From a virus, in IMG/VR virus record IMGVR_UViG_3300018080_000586, positions 1 through 24,237 of that record: a DNA stretch of 24,237 bases; one strand, 5' to 3'. Under the pieces are notes generated by a model. The model saw only the letters and a list, made by a program, of their open reading frames with translations. It ran no database searches and was not told the DNA's origin. The position numbers and the translations under genes are program-made. Shown one piece after another: positions 5,865 to 13,330 of the stretch. How positions within the stretch are numbered: position 1 is the stretch's first letter; each line of letters opens with the position of its first letter.

Positions 5865-7224
5865 CGTAACGAATACATATAATTTTCTACTAGTCGCGGA
5901 TAACTATGACTCTTTTCATGCAATTACCCAGGAGCGCGAAGAGCTTTTCAAAAACCACAACCGCGAGTCGATGGAAGCCATGGAGAGCCAAATAAGTGGA
6001 ATATCTGGCGCAGACCGGTATTTCGAGGGAGGCCGATTGGCCTACCGTAAGGACAATATCGGTATCATAAAGATAGCAGGTATTTTGGTATCCGAGGGCG
6101 ACTGGTGGGATATCTACATGGGGAGAGTACCCTATGGATACATTATTGAAGCCGCACAAGCGTTTGGTGCAGACCCAGAAATAGATAGTATCTTACTACA
6201 CATGAACACCCCGGGCGGTGAGATGCGGGGTGTTGATGAGGCATTTAAGGTTCTCTCCGAGATTGAAAAACCTATAGATACTCTTGGTATGGGAAGTATT
6301 TGCTCTGCCGGGTATTACCTAGCGTCTGCCACAAATAACATATATGCCACCCCAATGACAGTGGTGGGGAGTGTTGGTGTGTTGGCACAAATACCGGCAA
6401 AAGCGGACAACGAGCTCATAACTATCGTTGCGGAACAATCCCCCAACAAGGTACACACAGGGGCCGCAAAAATAGCTCACCTACAAAAGCAAATAAATAA
6501 TTTTGCAAAACTCATGTTAGAGGACATATCTTTAGGAAGAGGGGTGTCGGTGGACACTATCACTGCTGAGTACGGCGGTGGCGACATCTTCCTTGCGGAA
6601 GAAGCTCTCGAAAAAGGTATGATAGAAAAAATCATGTTCTTTAGTACTTACACTAAAAAAGGAGGAGGGCTTATGACCCCCGAAGAACTGAAGATGAAGC
6701 ACCCAGCACTGTACGCACAGGTAAAAAGTGAGGGTATCGCTGAGGGAAAAGAAGGGGCGCAAACTCCTACTCCAACAGCAGAAACTCCTGCAACTCCTGT
6801 ACAAGCAGCCGCTCCGGTAGCACCACAAGAACCTGTAACACTTGGGGGTGATCTCCAGGCTGGTATGGCTTCTCTTATGGCTATCGCAACCGACGCGAAA
6901 ACTGACGCCCAACGCAATGAGGGGACTAAAGTTTTCGGTGAATCAATCGCATCAGGTAAGGATATTGCAGTGGCAGAGGCCGCAGCTTACAAAGCAATGT
7001 TCGCCCTTGTTGAAACAAACACACCCCAGCCAGCAGAACCAACACACGGTAAGCGTGCGGCGGCGATGGCGGCGGATATGGGTAACACCTCAATCGAAAC
7101 AGCACCATCTGGTGAGGGCGATGGGGGCGGTGATGAGAACCTATCAGAATGGGACAAATCTGCAAAAGAACTCGCAGAGGCGGGTGTAGAAGGATATAAC
7201 GTAAAGGAGGCCCCCCTTGGCTAA
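5854..7224 (+). CDS. Head maturation protease, S49/ClpP-like (lambda gpC family), with fused scaffold domain
   Basis: A 456-residue serine protease that assembles inside the procapsid and processes head proteins. The S49 signature is clear: NTPGGE at 118-123 (oxyanion region), MGSICSAGYYLAS with the likely nucleophile S151, then VVGSVGV. After about residue 260 it becomes a Pro/Ala/Thr-rich, charged region equivalent to scaffold. Length is near lambda gpC (439). The start at 5854 has GAAGG (5841-5845) before it and overlaps the portal by 11 bases; an in-frame ATG at 5818 has no good ribosome site and would add 12 low-complexity residues. The C-terminal 183 residues can also be made separately from an internal start at 6673. 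The catalytic lysine was not assigned. Confidence 0.92.
   Translation: MPSDVTNTYNFLLVADNYDSFHAITQEREELFKNHNRESMEAMESQISGISGADRYFEGGRLAYRKDNIGIIKIAGILVSEGDWWDIYMGRVPYGYIIEAAQAFGADPEIDSILLHMNTPGGEMRGVDEAFKVLSEIEKPIDTLGMGSICSAGYYLASATNNIYATPMTVVGSVGVLAQIPAKADNELITIVAEQSPNKVHTGAAKIAHLQKQINNFAKLMLEDISLGRGVSVDTITAEYGGGDIFLAEEALEKGMIEKIMFFSTYTKKGGGLMTPEELKMKHPALYAQVKSEGIAEGKEGAQTPTPTAETPATPVQAAAPVAPQEPVTLGGDLQAGMASLMAIATDAKTDAQRNEGTKVFGESIASGKDIAVAEAAAYKAMFALVETNTPQPAEPTHGKRAAAMAADMGNTSIETAPSGEGDGGGDENLSEWDKSAKELAEAGVEGYNVKEAPLG
6658..6669 (+). promoter_or_regulatory. Internal ribosome binding site for nested scaffold
   Basis: AAAGGAGGAGGG lies inside the protease gene a few bases before the in-frame ATG at 6673. 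It is one of the strongest Shine-Dalgarno sequences in the window, and strong sites at this spacing are not expected by chance inside a coding region. Confidence 0.85.
6673..7224 (+). CDS. Nested capsid scaffold (Nu3-like), in frame within the protease gene
   Basis: An internal ATG preceded by AAAGGAGGAGGG gives a 183-residue protein identical to the C-terminus of the protease. This is the arrangement of lambda C and Nu3, where the shorter product is the internal scaffold that guides shell assembly and is then removed. The product starts MTPEELKMKHPALYAQVKSE, a helical start, then a Thr/Pro/Ala-rich linker, Ala-rich helices and an acidic end with SEWDKSAKEL, a plausible shell-binding helix. 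It is somewhat longer than Nu3 (about 130). The gene ends 8 bases inside the decoration gene. What is seen is the start site and composition; the scaffold role follows from the lambda family. Confidence 0.85.
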   Translation: MTPEELKMKHPALYAQVKSEGIAEGKEGAQTPTPTAETPATPVQAAAPVAPQEPVTLGGDLQAGMASLMAIATDAKTDAQRNEGTKVFGESIASGKDIAVAEAAAYKAMFALVETNTPQPAEPTHGKRAAAMAADMGNTSIETAPSGEGDGGGDENLSEWDKSAKELAEAGVEGYNVKEAPLG

Positions 7225-7609
7225 CGAAGAGTACAACACAGAGCAGCTCAGTCTGAGCGAACGTGAAGATATCCGCCTTGGTGGTGGACATCCAGTCGAA
7301 ACAGAAGTTCTTACCGCGAAGGATAGCACAGCTATCGTAGCGTATACGCTTCTGTCTACAATTAAAGATACCGAGGATGAAGACTTTGGGGTGGTTATTC
7401 CTATCGGGGACGCTTTTGATCCCGCCACTCACTACATCGCAGGTATCAGCTATACCGCCGCGCTTGCTACCGAAACCGGTAAAAAAATAAGCGCATTCAC
7501 TACAGGTAAGTTCGATCAAACGAAACTTGCAAATGCGGACGATGTAACCACTGCAGTGGTGATGGCATGTAAAGATGCTGGCATCCTCTTCGGTCAACGT
7601 GTAAAGTAA
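7217..7609 (+). CDS. Head decoration protein (lambda gpD family), TTG start
   Basis: A 130-residue protein expected to bind as trimers on the expanded capsid and stabilise it against DNA pressure. Length (lambda gpD 110), position between protease/scaffold and major capsid gene, and the pattern of an HPVET segment followed by a beta-rich core with DPATHYIAGI and ending VMACKDAGILFG fit the family. The start codon is TTG at 7217, with AAAGGAGG (7203-7210) six bases upstream. No in-frame ATG or GTG lies near, so TTG is well supported. It overlaps the protease/scaffold gene by 8 bases, suggesting coupled translation of scaffold and decoration. Confidence 0.87.
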   Translation: MANEEYNTEQLSLSEREDIRLGGGHPVETEVLTAKDSTAIVAYTLLSTIKDTEDEDFGVVIPIGDAFDPATHYIAGISYTAALATETGKKISAFTTGKFDQTKLANADDVTTAVVMACKDAGILFGQRVK

Positions 7610-7621
7610 AGGGGATATAAA

Positions 7622-8734
7622 ATGGCAATTAACGCAAGTAACACAGTGGATATGCGAGTAGCCCAGGAGCTTTCTACGAAAGTCTGGGGACTCACCAAAG
7701 ATCCTAAAACCTTCCTTCGCACACTTATTGGTGGTGCGCAGGGTAATGTACCTACTGAGTGGCACACCTCTACAAAATTTGATTATGACAATACGTCAGA
7801 GTCAAACGAAGTGTCAAGCCACACAGATCGTAAATCTCCGCCAAATGTTATTTCGGCAGAGGGTTTCCAACGCGGGAACGCAACACTTCCTTACATCAAC
7901 GAGAGTTTTGAAATAACTCCCGAAGATCTTGAAGTACCTCCTGCGGGCGTCGACCCATTCGCATGGGCGAAATTCTCAGAGGTCGCGAAGTACCGCGCAC
8001 TCGCTACGAAGTTTGACCTCCGTATGCGTAAGCGTATTGCAAACAGCGGAGAGCTTCAGGTAGCTGAACAGCTCACTACTGGTGCGGTGACTTTCAATCT
8101 TGTGGACAACAAGGGCAACACCAAAGATATCAAAGTGAACACCAACCAGCCGGCCACCGGTAAGGTTGCCCTCACTCTTGATGCTCGCTGGAACCAGGCA
8201 GCCTCGGCTGATAACCGACTCGCTAACGTGGAGACATGGGTAGAGACCGCTATCACCAATGGTGATAACGCCCCTAACACCATGGTAACTTCTATGGAAA
8301 ACTGGCAAGCACTTCGCCAAGATGCAAACTTCGTAGCCCTTCAGGGCCGTCGTTGGGATCCTCTTGTGTCGGACAAGCCTACATACATGAACGGTATCGA
8401 AGTTTCTCAGGTGGGTACACTCACTACAGAAATCGGCGCTGTAATTAAAGTGTATGTGTACCACGCAAGCTACAAGAACCCCATCTCTGGTGATCTTGTA
8501 CGTTTCGTACCTGCTGAGTATCTTTCATTGTTCAATGATGCGGGCCTTGGTCTAACACACCACAAAGGCACCATCAAAAACATGAAGGCAATTAAAGCGG
8601 ACCTCGCGTATGCCGATGTGTATACTTACTACGCAGAGGATCGTTACGGAAAAGGCGAAGAAAAAGTGTATGAGACATCATCTCTTGATCTTCTCCAAGA
8701 TGCTCGCGGCCTTATGTCCGTGAAAACCTACTAA
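7622..8734 (+). CDS. Major capsid protein (lambda gpE family, HK97 fold)
   Basis: A 370-residue protein that forms the shell, slightly longer than lambda gpE (341). It follows the decoration gene at 12 bases, with purine-rich AAAGGGG before the ATG. Features typical of the family: an N-terminal stretch on Phe/Leu-rich assembly (TFLRTLIG), a DPFAWAKF segment, a central WVETAI block followed by MVTSMENWQALRQD, and a C-terminal YAEDRYGKGEEKVYETSSLDL. Codon use here looks smoother and less rare-codon-rich than in flanking genes, as expected for a very abundant protein. Confidence 0.92.
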   Translation: MAINASNTVDMRVAQELSTKVWGLTKDPKTFLRTLIGGAQGNVPTEWHTSTKFDYDNTSESNEVSSHTDRKSPPNVISAEGFQRGNATLPYINESFEITPEDLEVPPAGVDPFAWAKFSEVAKYRALATKFDLRMRKRIANSGELQVAEQLTTGAVTFNLVDNKGNTKDIKVNTNQPATGKVALTLDARWNQAASADNRLANVETWVETAITNGDNAPNTMVTSMENWQALRQDANFVALQGRRWDPLVSDKPTYMNGIEVSQVGTLTTEIGAVIKVYVYHASYKNPISGDLVRFVPAEYLSLFNDAGLGLTHHKGTIKNMKAIKADLAYADVYTYYAEDRYGKGEEKVYETSSLDLLQDARGLMSVKTY

Positions 8735-8747
8735 GAAGGAGAATGCA

Positions 8748-9137
8748 ATGCAGTATTTAGTGAAACCTAACTACACTATTGAATGGGCTGACGGTAAAAA
8801 CCGTCAGACCCTCAAAGGTGGTGTAGAAGTCGAGATATCTGAAAAACTAGTGAAGCTTATCGAAAAAGAGCTAGACAGTCCTTTTTCAACTAAGGTAAAA
8901 CTTGTTAGTGAAAAGATCAACGACGATAAAGATGCAGAGTCACAGGGCACCAATAAAGGCGAGATGAAAGTCGAAGCTATTAGCGGTGTGGGTGCAGCGT
9001 CAGTAACAGTACTTAACGGTGTTGGTATTGAGACTGTTCAAGACCTTGTAGACGCAGACCCAGAGGATGAGAAATACGCAGACATTGATAAAATGGAAGC
9101 GTGGATCGCCTCTGCCAAGGCTTTTTTAGAGGCTTAG
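8748..9137 (+). CDS. Small head-tail connector-region protein with helix-hairpin-helix-like C-terminus
   Basis: A 129-residue protein after the major capsid gene, with AAGGAG before its ATG. Residues about 1-55 are a small beta/alpha unit (YLVKPNYTIEWADGK). The C-terminus from about residue 80 (ISGVGAASVTVLNGVGIETV) contains two GVG turns typical of helix-hairpin-helix or SAM-like folds. The layout resembles Mu gp35/HI1506-type proteins in the same slot. Such a fold could bind DNA at the portal vertex or act only in protein contacts. The match is by pattern, not confirmed. Confidence 0.5.
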   Translation: MQYLVKPNYTIEWADGKNRQTLKGGVEVEISEKLVKLIEKELDSPFSTKVKLVSEKINDDKDAESQGTNKGEMKVEAISGVGAASVTVLNGVGIETVQDLVDADPEDEKYADIDKMEAWIASAKAFLEA

Positions 9138-9138
9138 C

Positions 9139-9915
9139 ATGGGAATGCAACTGTATCCAACAACATGGGCCAAGTACCAGCAGGGAGATCTCTCCCTGCT
9201 GGACACCCATGGCGTTATTTTCCTCACAGCAGACTACATCTTTGATAGTGCCCACGAGTCAATAACGGACATACCCGAGGATGCTATCGTTGCTACCGGG
9301 AATCTCTCACAAATCACATACGACGCACCAACAAACAAATTTTTAGTATCCGATATATCCGTAAATAACACGGAAGAGGATAATATCACAGGTTTGATGC
9401 TTTATCGACAGAATGACCTACAAGCAGAGAGCTTTCTTGTGTGGTACTCTGACGACATTGCAGGACTACCCCTCGTATCAACGGGTGGAGACCTCACGAT
9501 ATCCTTTCCCGACGGCCTTTTACAGATCACCGAGAGCGGATACACCAATAGTGGTATCGTCATCACAGAGGTATTAGGGACATCGTTTGAACAACAAATA
9601 TCCCTAGATATCGACAACAACCTAATGCACCCCGGCGAGTTCCCACGCCAAGTAATCTATAAGTACGTGAACAACCCAGATCCGGTTGTGCTTATGGCGC
9701 TTATTACCGCCATTCCAAAGGACACCGAGATAGAGGGTATAACGGCTACCACAGGCACTATAAAGCTCAAAGTGAACAACAACAGTATCACGGGAACTAT
9801 CCGAGAGGGAGACCTTGTTACAGTGGATGGAATAACCCACACCGTTGTCACATGGAACCGAGAGGTTTACACCTCCGACATCTATGCAGCACCAACCATT
9901 GAGGATATACCGTAA
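9139..9915 (+). CDS. Unrecognised structural protein, connector region
   Basis: A 258-residue protein that I do not recognise. It is rich in beta-prone Thr/Val/Ile, with few Cys, no signal peptide and no membrane segment. A central pattern of alternating hydrophobic residues (GLMLYRQNDL, then ESFLVWYSDD) suggests a beta-sandwich virion protein. It sits between the helix-hairpin-helix protein and the gp37-like protein, a place that in Mu-like phages encodes neck or head-completion proteins. A second in-frame ATG at 9145 is possible. A perfect 12-base inverted repeat (9177-9202) lies within its first 22 codons. Confidence 0.75.
   Translation: MGMQLYPTTWAKYQQGDLSLLDTHGVIFLTADYIFDSAHESITDIPEDAIVATGNLSQITYDAPTNKFLVSDISVNNTEEDNITGLMLYRQNDLQAESFLVWYSDDIAGLPLVSTGGDLTISFPDGLLQITESGYTNSGIVITEVLGTSFEQQISLDIDNNLMHPGEFPRQVIYKYVNNPDPVVLMALITAIPKDTEIEGITATTGTIKLKVNNNSITGTIREGDLVTVDGITHTVVTWNREVYTSDIYAAPTIEDIP
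9177..9202 (+). repeat. Perfect 12-base inverted repeat inside the 5' end of a gene
   Basis: CCAGCAGGGAGA (9177-9188) and TCTCCCTGCTGG (9191-9202) are exact reverse complements separated by two bases. In RNA this would be a stem of about 10 pairs with a 6-base loop. It lies 39 bases after the start codon at 9139. No T-run follows. Confidence 0.75.
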
Positions 9916-10508
9916 TGGGGGCGCTACCGGACAAGTTTGGATCACAGCCATACCGCATAGCGGAACGTATCGCAGAGGCACTTGTAGAGGGTACAGACCT
10001 CGGGGCCGACAAGATACGCATACAACCCGCACTTATAGTACCAGACGCAGGAGCAACCATCATAGTAATGTGGGGGGACTTCTCTGCAGATGGAGTGGCC
10101 GGAAACTTTTCTGACACGGCTACATGGATGAGTGAGGTATTCACCGTCGCAATCGTGGTAAACGACAGAGAGAACCAAACCTCTAAAACCTCCGCAATTC
10201 AGATGATATCCAACCTACGGGCACAGATACAGGATACGCTTCTACGCAATCAGGTAGAGGATCTTCGCGAGGTGTTGCTCGGCACGGACGGTATACAGAC
10301 AAGGAACATACGTATCGAGGGCGGAACACCCATTAAAGAGGAAATTCCACAGGGCGAGAAAGTTATTGGGCAGACATTGAGTTTGCGCATAGAATATATT
10401 GAGGATTGGAGGGCGGAACAACGCGAGTTAAACCGCGCCAATTTTAAATCTACCACGGAAACAGAAGATGGTACAACCCGGGAGGATGAATGGCCAGTCA
10501 CATTATAG
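9915..10508 (+). CDS. Mu gp37-like protein, probable tail terminator
   Basis: A 197-residue protein starting on the last base of the previous stop codon. N-terminal helix with RIAERIAEAL, then a beta-rich core with a stretch VFTVAIVVNDRENQ and EKVIGQTLSLRIEYIEDW, a pattern of proteins that cap the tail tube (Mu gp37, lambda gpU type). Its position two genes before the sheath matches Mu. A charged C-terminus (Arg/Glu/Asp) ends it. Its 3' end overlaps the next start by 19 bases. The role is inferred from position and fold-like pattern. Confidence 0.55.
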   Translation: MGALPDKFGSQPYRIAERIAEALVEGTDLGADKIRIQPALIVPDAGATIIVMWGDFSADGVAGNFSDTATWMSEVFTVAIVVNDRENQTSKTSAIQMISNLRAQIQDTLLRNQVEDLREVLLGTDGIQTRNIRIEGGTPIKEEIPQGEKVIGQTLSLRIEYIEDWRAEQRELNRANFKSTTETEDGTTREDEWPVTL

Positions 10509-10699
10509 TTAAGGCACTTGTTGATGGTGTGGAGGATATTAACGGCACAAAATATCCAAAAGGTGTGGAAGTAATGGCTACAGAGTCATATTACATCCGC
10601 AAACTTGCTCGTCTGGGCGAGATAAAAGTAGTAGTACCAAAGAAGTCAAAGGCTACAAAGCCAGCATCCAAGGATGCAAAGAAAGATGAACAGAAGTAG
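10490..10699 (+). CDS. Small DUF2635-like protein (Mu gp38 position)
   Basis: A 69-residue protein directly before the sheath gene. Pattern: a small beta region with a short GTKYPKGVEV turn, then SYYIRKLARLGEIKVV, as in the short DUF2635 proteins that sit before the sheath in Mu-like phages. The last 20 residues are almost all Lys, Ala and Asp/Glu. The start is set by GGAGGATGA upstream; the gene overlaps its neighbour by 19 bases. Function is unknown; a chaperone or neck role is possible. Confidence 0.65.
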   Translation: MASHIIVKALVDGVEDINGTKYPKGVEVMATESYYIRKLARLGEIKVVVPKKSKATKPASKDAKKDEQK

Positions 10700-10721
10700 T
10701 AACATATAACAGGAGGTTGTT

Positions 10722-12149
10722 TTGGGCTCAAAAACAGGAATATGGACACCTACGGTAGCTCTTGATCTTTCCCGCGACAATAGAGTTGGTGATGGAGGGT
10801 TTTTCCCCACACAGTCTCTCATTGTCGGACAAAAGGTCACTGCAGGAACCGCAGAAAATGGATCAATTCACAAAGTCTCTTCGCTCTCAGAAGTGGAGCA
10901 ACTTTGCGGAAAAGGCAGTCAGTTGTATGACTTAATGAAGTCATACTTTTCGTACACATCCACACAGCCGGTGTATATCGGGGTGCTAGACGATGCGGAC
11001 ACCGCAACCAAGTATAGCAACTCATTTACCCTTACGGTTACTGACCCAGAGGCGGGTGTTCTCGGCATTCGTGTAAACGATGAGAAATACACCGTAGCTG
11101 TAACAGATGCAGACACAGCAACCACGCTCGGTGATAGAATTGTGGCCGCTCTCGAAGATGCTGCACACTATTACGAGGTGACAAACGCTCTAGGTGTTGT
11201 GAAATTTGAATGTCGCAACGGCGGTTTGGCTGTAGGTGGTGTGGATGTACGCTTCTCCCCAGACAGTGAAGATACACCCCCAACAGGTGTTACTGTTGCT
11301 GATGGTGTAGTAGTAGCAGGGACTATCGACCCTGACGTGGACGACGTTCTAATGAATGTCGGAGATACCTACTTTATCAACATGTGGGGACCTTATGCAG
11401 ATACGGCGTCTCTTCAAAAATTCATTGACAAACTGAATACACTCGGCGATAAGTACAATGCTGCTGACAGTATTTACCATACTATCGTTCGTGGAACAGC
11501 TTCTACCATCCGTGCTAAAGCACAGGCTCTCCGGTCTATCCGCTTTGCCTTGCACTGCATCGAGGGTATGAAACAGTCAGTAAACAACTACCTCGGTACC
11601 AGCGCACGGGAAGTAACCACAAGTATTGCAAAAGATGTCAATAAACCACTACACAACCTCAGACTACGCGGAGTTCGTGTGTGGTCGGACGGTCTTGAGT
11701 GGTCTGAGCGCAATTCACTTGCCGGAGACGGTGTGGCCACTATCAACCCAGAAACGGGCGAACTAGAGGCTCCAGTTACTTGCTACGTGGCGACAGATGA
11801 TGAGCGTCGATGGGAAAACATCTTCGCACTCTCCTACATGCGCAGATCGTTCCGTGACCATATCACAGGCATGTACGGACAAGCGGTGATTATCACCCGT
11901 CCCGGCGCAACTATCAGCCCATCTAAAAAGGTGATTACTCTCGCAACAGCGCGTGTATCAGCAATTAGTTGGTATGCCGATCAGGTTCGTGCGGCTCACG
12001 CACAGGATGAACAGCGTTTTGCTGACGAGCTACTAGTAAGCCTTGCTGACAGTGACACTATCGAGTGGTTCCTACCGGTAACACTTGTCGTGCCTTTCGT
12101 AGTTGGTGATGGTCTTATTTCATATCGACAAATCTCGGAAGAGGAGTAA
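10722..12149 (+). CDS. Tail sheath protein (Mu gpL family), TTG start
   Basis: The contractile sheath subunit, 475 residues (Mu gpL about 495). The N-terminus (GIWTPTVALDLSRDN) and the C-terminal domain with RRWENIFALSYMRRSF, DHITGMYGQ and ending near VTLVVPFVVGDGLISY fit the sheath family. Between them is a variable outer domain with beta repeats (EAGVLGIRVND). It begins with TTG at 10722, 5 bases after AGGAGG (10711-10716); the next in-frame ATG is more than 60 codons in, so TTG is needed. It is followed at three bases by the tube gene. Confidence 0.92.
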   Translation: MGSKTGIWTPTVALDLSRDNRVGDGGFFPTQSLIVGQKVTAGTAENGSIHKVSSLSEVEQLCGKGSQLYDLMKSYFSYTSTQPVYIGVLDDADTATKYSNSFTLTVTDPEAGVLGIRVNDEKYTVAVTDADTATTLGDRIVAALEDAAHYYEVTNALGVVKFECRNGGLAVGGVDVRFSPDSEDTPPTGVTVADGVVVAGTIDPDVDDVLMNVGDTYFINMWGPYADTASLQKFIDKLNTLGDKYNAADSIYHTIVRGTASTIRAKAQALRSIRFALHCIEGMKQSVNNYLGTSAREVTTSIAKDVNKPLHNLRLRGVRVWSDGLEWSERNSLAGDGVATINPETGELEAPVTCYVATDDERRWENIFALSYMRRSFRDHITGMYGQAVIITRPGATISPSKKVITLATARVSAISWYADQVRAAHAQDEQRFADELLVSLADSDTIEWFLPVTLVVPFVVGDGLISYRQISEEE

Positions 12150-12152
12150 ACC

Positions 12153-12557
12153 ATGGGACTAATAGCACCAGGTAATGACACAATCGCAGGACCAGTCAAA
12201 TTGGACTGTAATGGAACACAAATTCTCATTGAGGGTTCGTGGAAATCCTCGAAGGGCAACACCAACGGTGAAGTCCTTCGTACACCAACCAACCAAACAG
12301 CGGGTGTCAAGCGGACACCCGGCGGGGGCTATGTAGAGGGTAATGCTTTCGTGGATAAGGCTTTCATTGAGAATGTCCTAGCACCAGCAGAAAGCATCCT
12401 CACACAGCGCACTACTGTTACTCTTACGCTACCTACTGGAGATCTTTTCGTTCTTACGAATGCGTTCTTTGTAGCTGACGGAGAGATGGATTCGGATTCT
12501 GGTGTAATGGCTATGCGTTGGGAAGGTGACGGCGAGATTACACCGCTTGACGCATAA
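12153..12557 (+). CDS. Tail tube protein (Mu gpM family)
   Basis: A 134-residue protein forming the inner tube around which the sheath contracts. It follows the sheath gene directly, as in all contractile-tail phages, and has the beta-rich character expected, with TVTLTLPTGDLFVLTNAFF and a closing GDGEITPLDA. Mu gpM is of similar size (about 118). GGAG lies before its ATG. An 8-base GC-rich hairpin (12301-12321) is present in the coding sequence. Confidence 0.88.
   Translation: MGLIAPGNDTIAGPVKLDCNGTQILIEGSWKSSKGNTNGEVLRTPTNQTAGVKRTPGGGYVEGNAFVDKAFIENVLAPAESILTQRTTVTLTLPTGDLFVLTNAFFVADGEMDSDSGVMAMRWEGDGEITPLDA
12301..12321 (+). repeat. GC-rich 8-base stem-loop in the tube gene
   Basis: CGGGTGTC (12301-12308) and GACACCCG (12314-12321) are exact reverse complements with a 5-base loop AAGCG. 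It lies about 50 codons into the tube gene. It could slow ribosomes or be incidental. Confidence 0.45.
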
Positions 12558-12595
12558 CACCACAGAGAACATACTAGGCAAGAAAGGAAGATAGT

Positions 12596-13150
12596 ATGAG
12601 TGAAAATGTAGTAGAAGTTGAACAAGTAGACGAAACACCCAAGGTTATCCACACGGGCCTCCAGTCTGAGGCTTTTAAAGAAGCCGTAGCACAGGAGGAA
12701 GAGTGGACCAGCGAAGAGTTGGGAGAGCACGAAGGGGAGGACACTACGGATAGTGGTGTCTGCCCCGATAAGAACAATCCCAACATCATTGACATCTCGA
12801 AGGTGGATCAGGTGGAGTTTCGTAGACTATTTATCGAGCTTGGAACACCTAAAGTCGGTATCGGGTTTGTGTATGAACTACGCCAACACGTAAAATACAC
12901 GGCTATGGGGGAGACGGAACCTCGTATACTCAAAGAGGTTAAATTCTCAAAAGATGTACGAGCTTCTGACCTAACAGGCTTTGCTGTGGCGGAGATTAAT
13001 GAAGGCTTGAAAACCGGACGTATGGCACAACTCATTTCGATAGTGTGCGGTATTCCGAAACAGGCGGCCCTTAACTTGGGACTGGCCGACATCGCAGATT
13101 TAGGAGCGTATGTTGTCAGTTTTTTAGTGAATGGACCGAAGAGTATCTAG
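12596..13150 (+). CDS. Tail assembly chaperone, zero-frame product (Mu gp41 family)
   Basis: A 184-residue protein between tube and tape measure, the invariable place for the chaperone that holds the tape measure during tail assembly. The first 65 residues are acidic and probably disordered. The rest, from VDQVEFRRLFIELG on, with ILKEVKFSKDVRASDL and ending GAYVVSFLVNG, fits the Mu gp41 / P2 E family, including the hydrophobic block just before the recoding site. AGGAAG precedes the ATG. A fraction of ribosomes should slip at 13120-13126 to make the longer form. Confidence 0.85.
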   Translation: MSENVVEVEQVDETPKVIHTGLQSEAFKEAVAQEEEWTSEELGEHEGEDTTDSGVCPDKNNPNIIDISKVDQVEFRRLFIELGTPKVGIGFVYELRQHVKYTAMGETEPRILKEVKFSKDVRASDLTGFAVAEINEGLKTGRMAQLISIVCGIPKQAALNLGLADIADLGAYVVSFLVNGPKSI

Positions 13151-13302
13151 CCTTCCAAATGCTCACCGTGGACGCATTTAAGTGGTCCCCCGCGGATCAC
13201 TTACAATGCACCTACGAGGAGATACGGTCCTTTAGAAAACTGGCCGAAGATAGAATCGCCCTACGACAAAAGGCAATGAAGGCGGGGCTATGGATATCAT
13301 AG
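12596..13302 (+). CDS. Tail assembly chaperone, -1 frameshift fusion (Mu gp41/42, P2 E+E' type)
   Basis: A -1 slip at the heptamer T-TTT-TTA (13120-13126) joins the first 177 residues of the chaperone to 58 residues read from 13126 to a TAG at 13300-13302, giving 235 residues. The extension begins SEWTEEYLAFQMLTVDAF and has an aromatic-rich helix then a charged helix (EEIRSFRKLAEDR), as expected of the P2 E' / Mu gp42 domain that binds the tape measure. The -1 frame is open from before the heptamer to the stop, has no ribosome site of its own, and fills the otherwise unexplained gap up to the tape measure gene. The zero-frame stop lies only 8 codons after the slip. Confidence 0.88.
13102..13126 (+). 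promoter_or_regulatory. Programmed -1 frameshift site with SD-like stimulator
   Basis: The heptamer TTTTTTA at 13120-13126 is in the correct phase (X XXY YYZ, zero-frame codons TTT-TTA). AGGAG (13102-13106) lies 13 bases upstream, like the internal Shine-Dalgarno stimulator of dnaX-type frameshifting. Phage P2 uses the near-identical TTTTTTG. A weak downstream stem (GGACC 13133-13137 with GGTCC 13184-13188) is not compelling. Confidence 0.85.
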
Positions 13303-13330
13303 CATCCGCCTCTAACTCTATGGAGATGTC

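Noticed and set aside
6926-7765. 279-residue minus-strand open frame across protease, decoration and capsid genes
   Set aside because: Crosses three well-supported genes and is rich in Cys/His/Arg as expected of an antisense shadow.
13133-13188. Downstream stem GGACC/GGTCC as a frameshift stimulator
   Set aside because: Only five pairs with a 46-base loop; not persuasive without covariation.
13159-13302. Independent small gene starting at ATG 13159 in the -1 frame
   Set aside because: No Shine-Dalgarno sequence, and the frame is open back to the slippery heptamer, so frameshifting explains it better.
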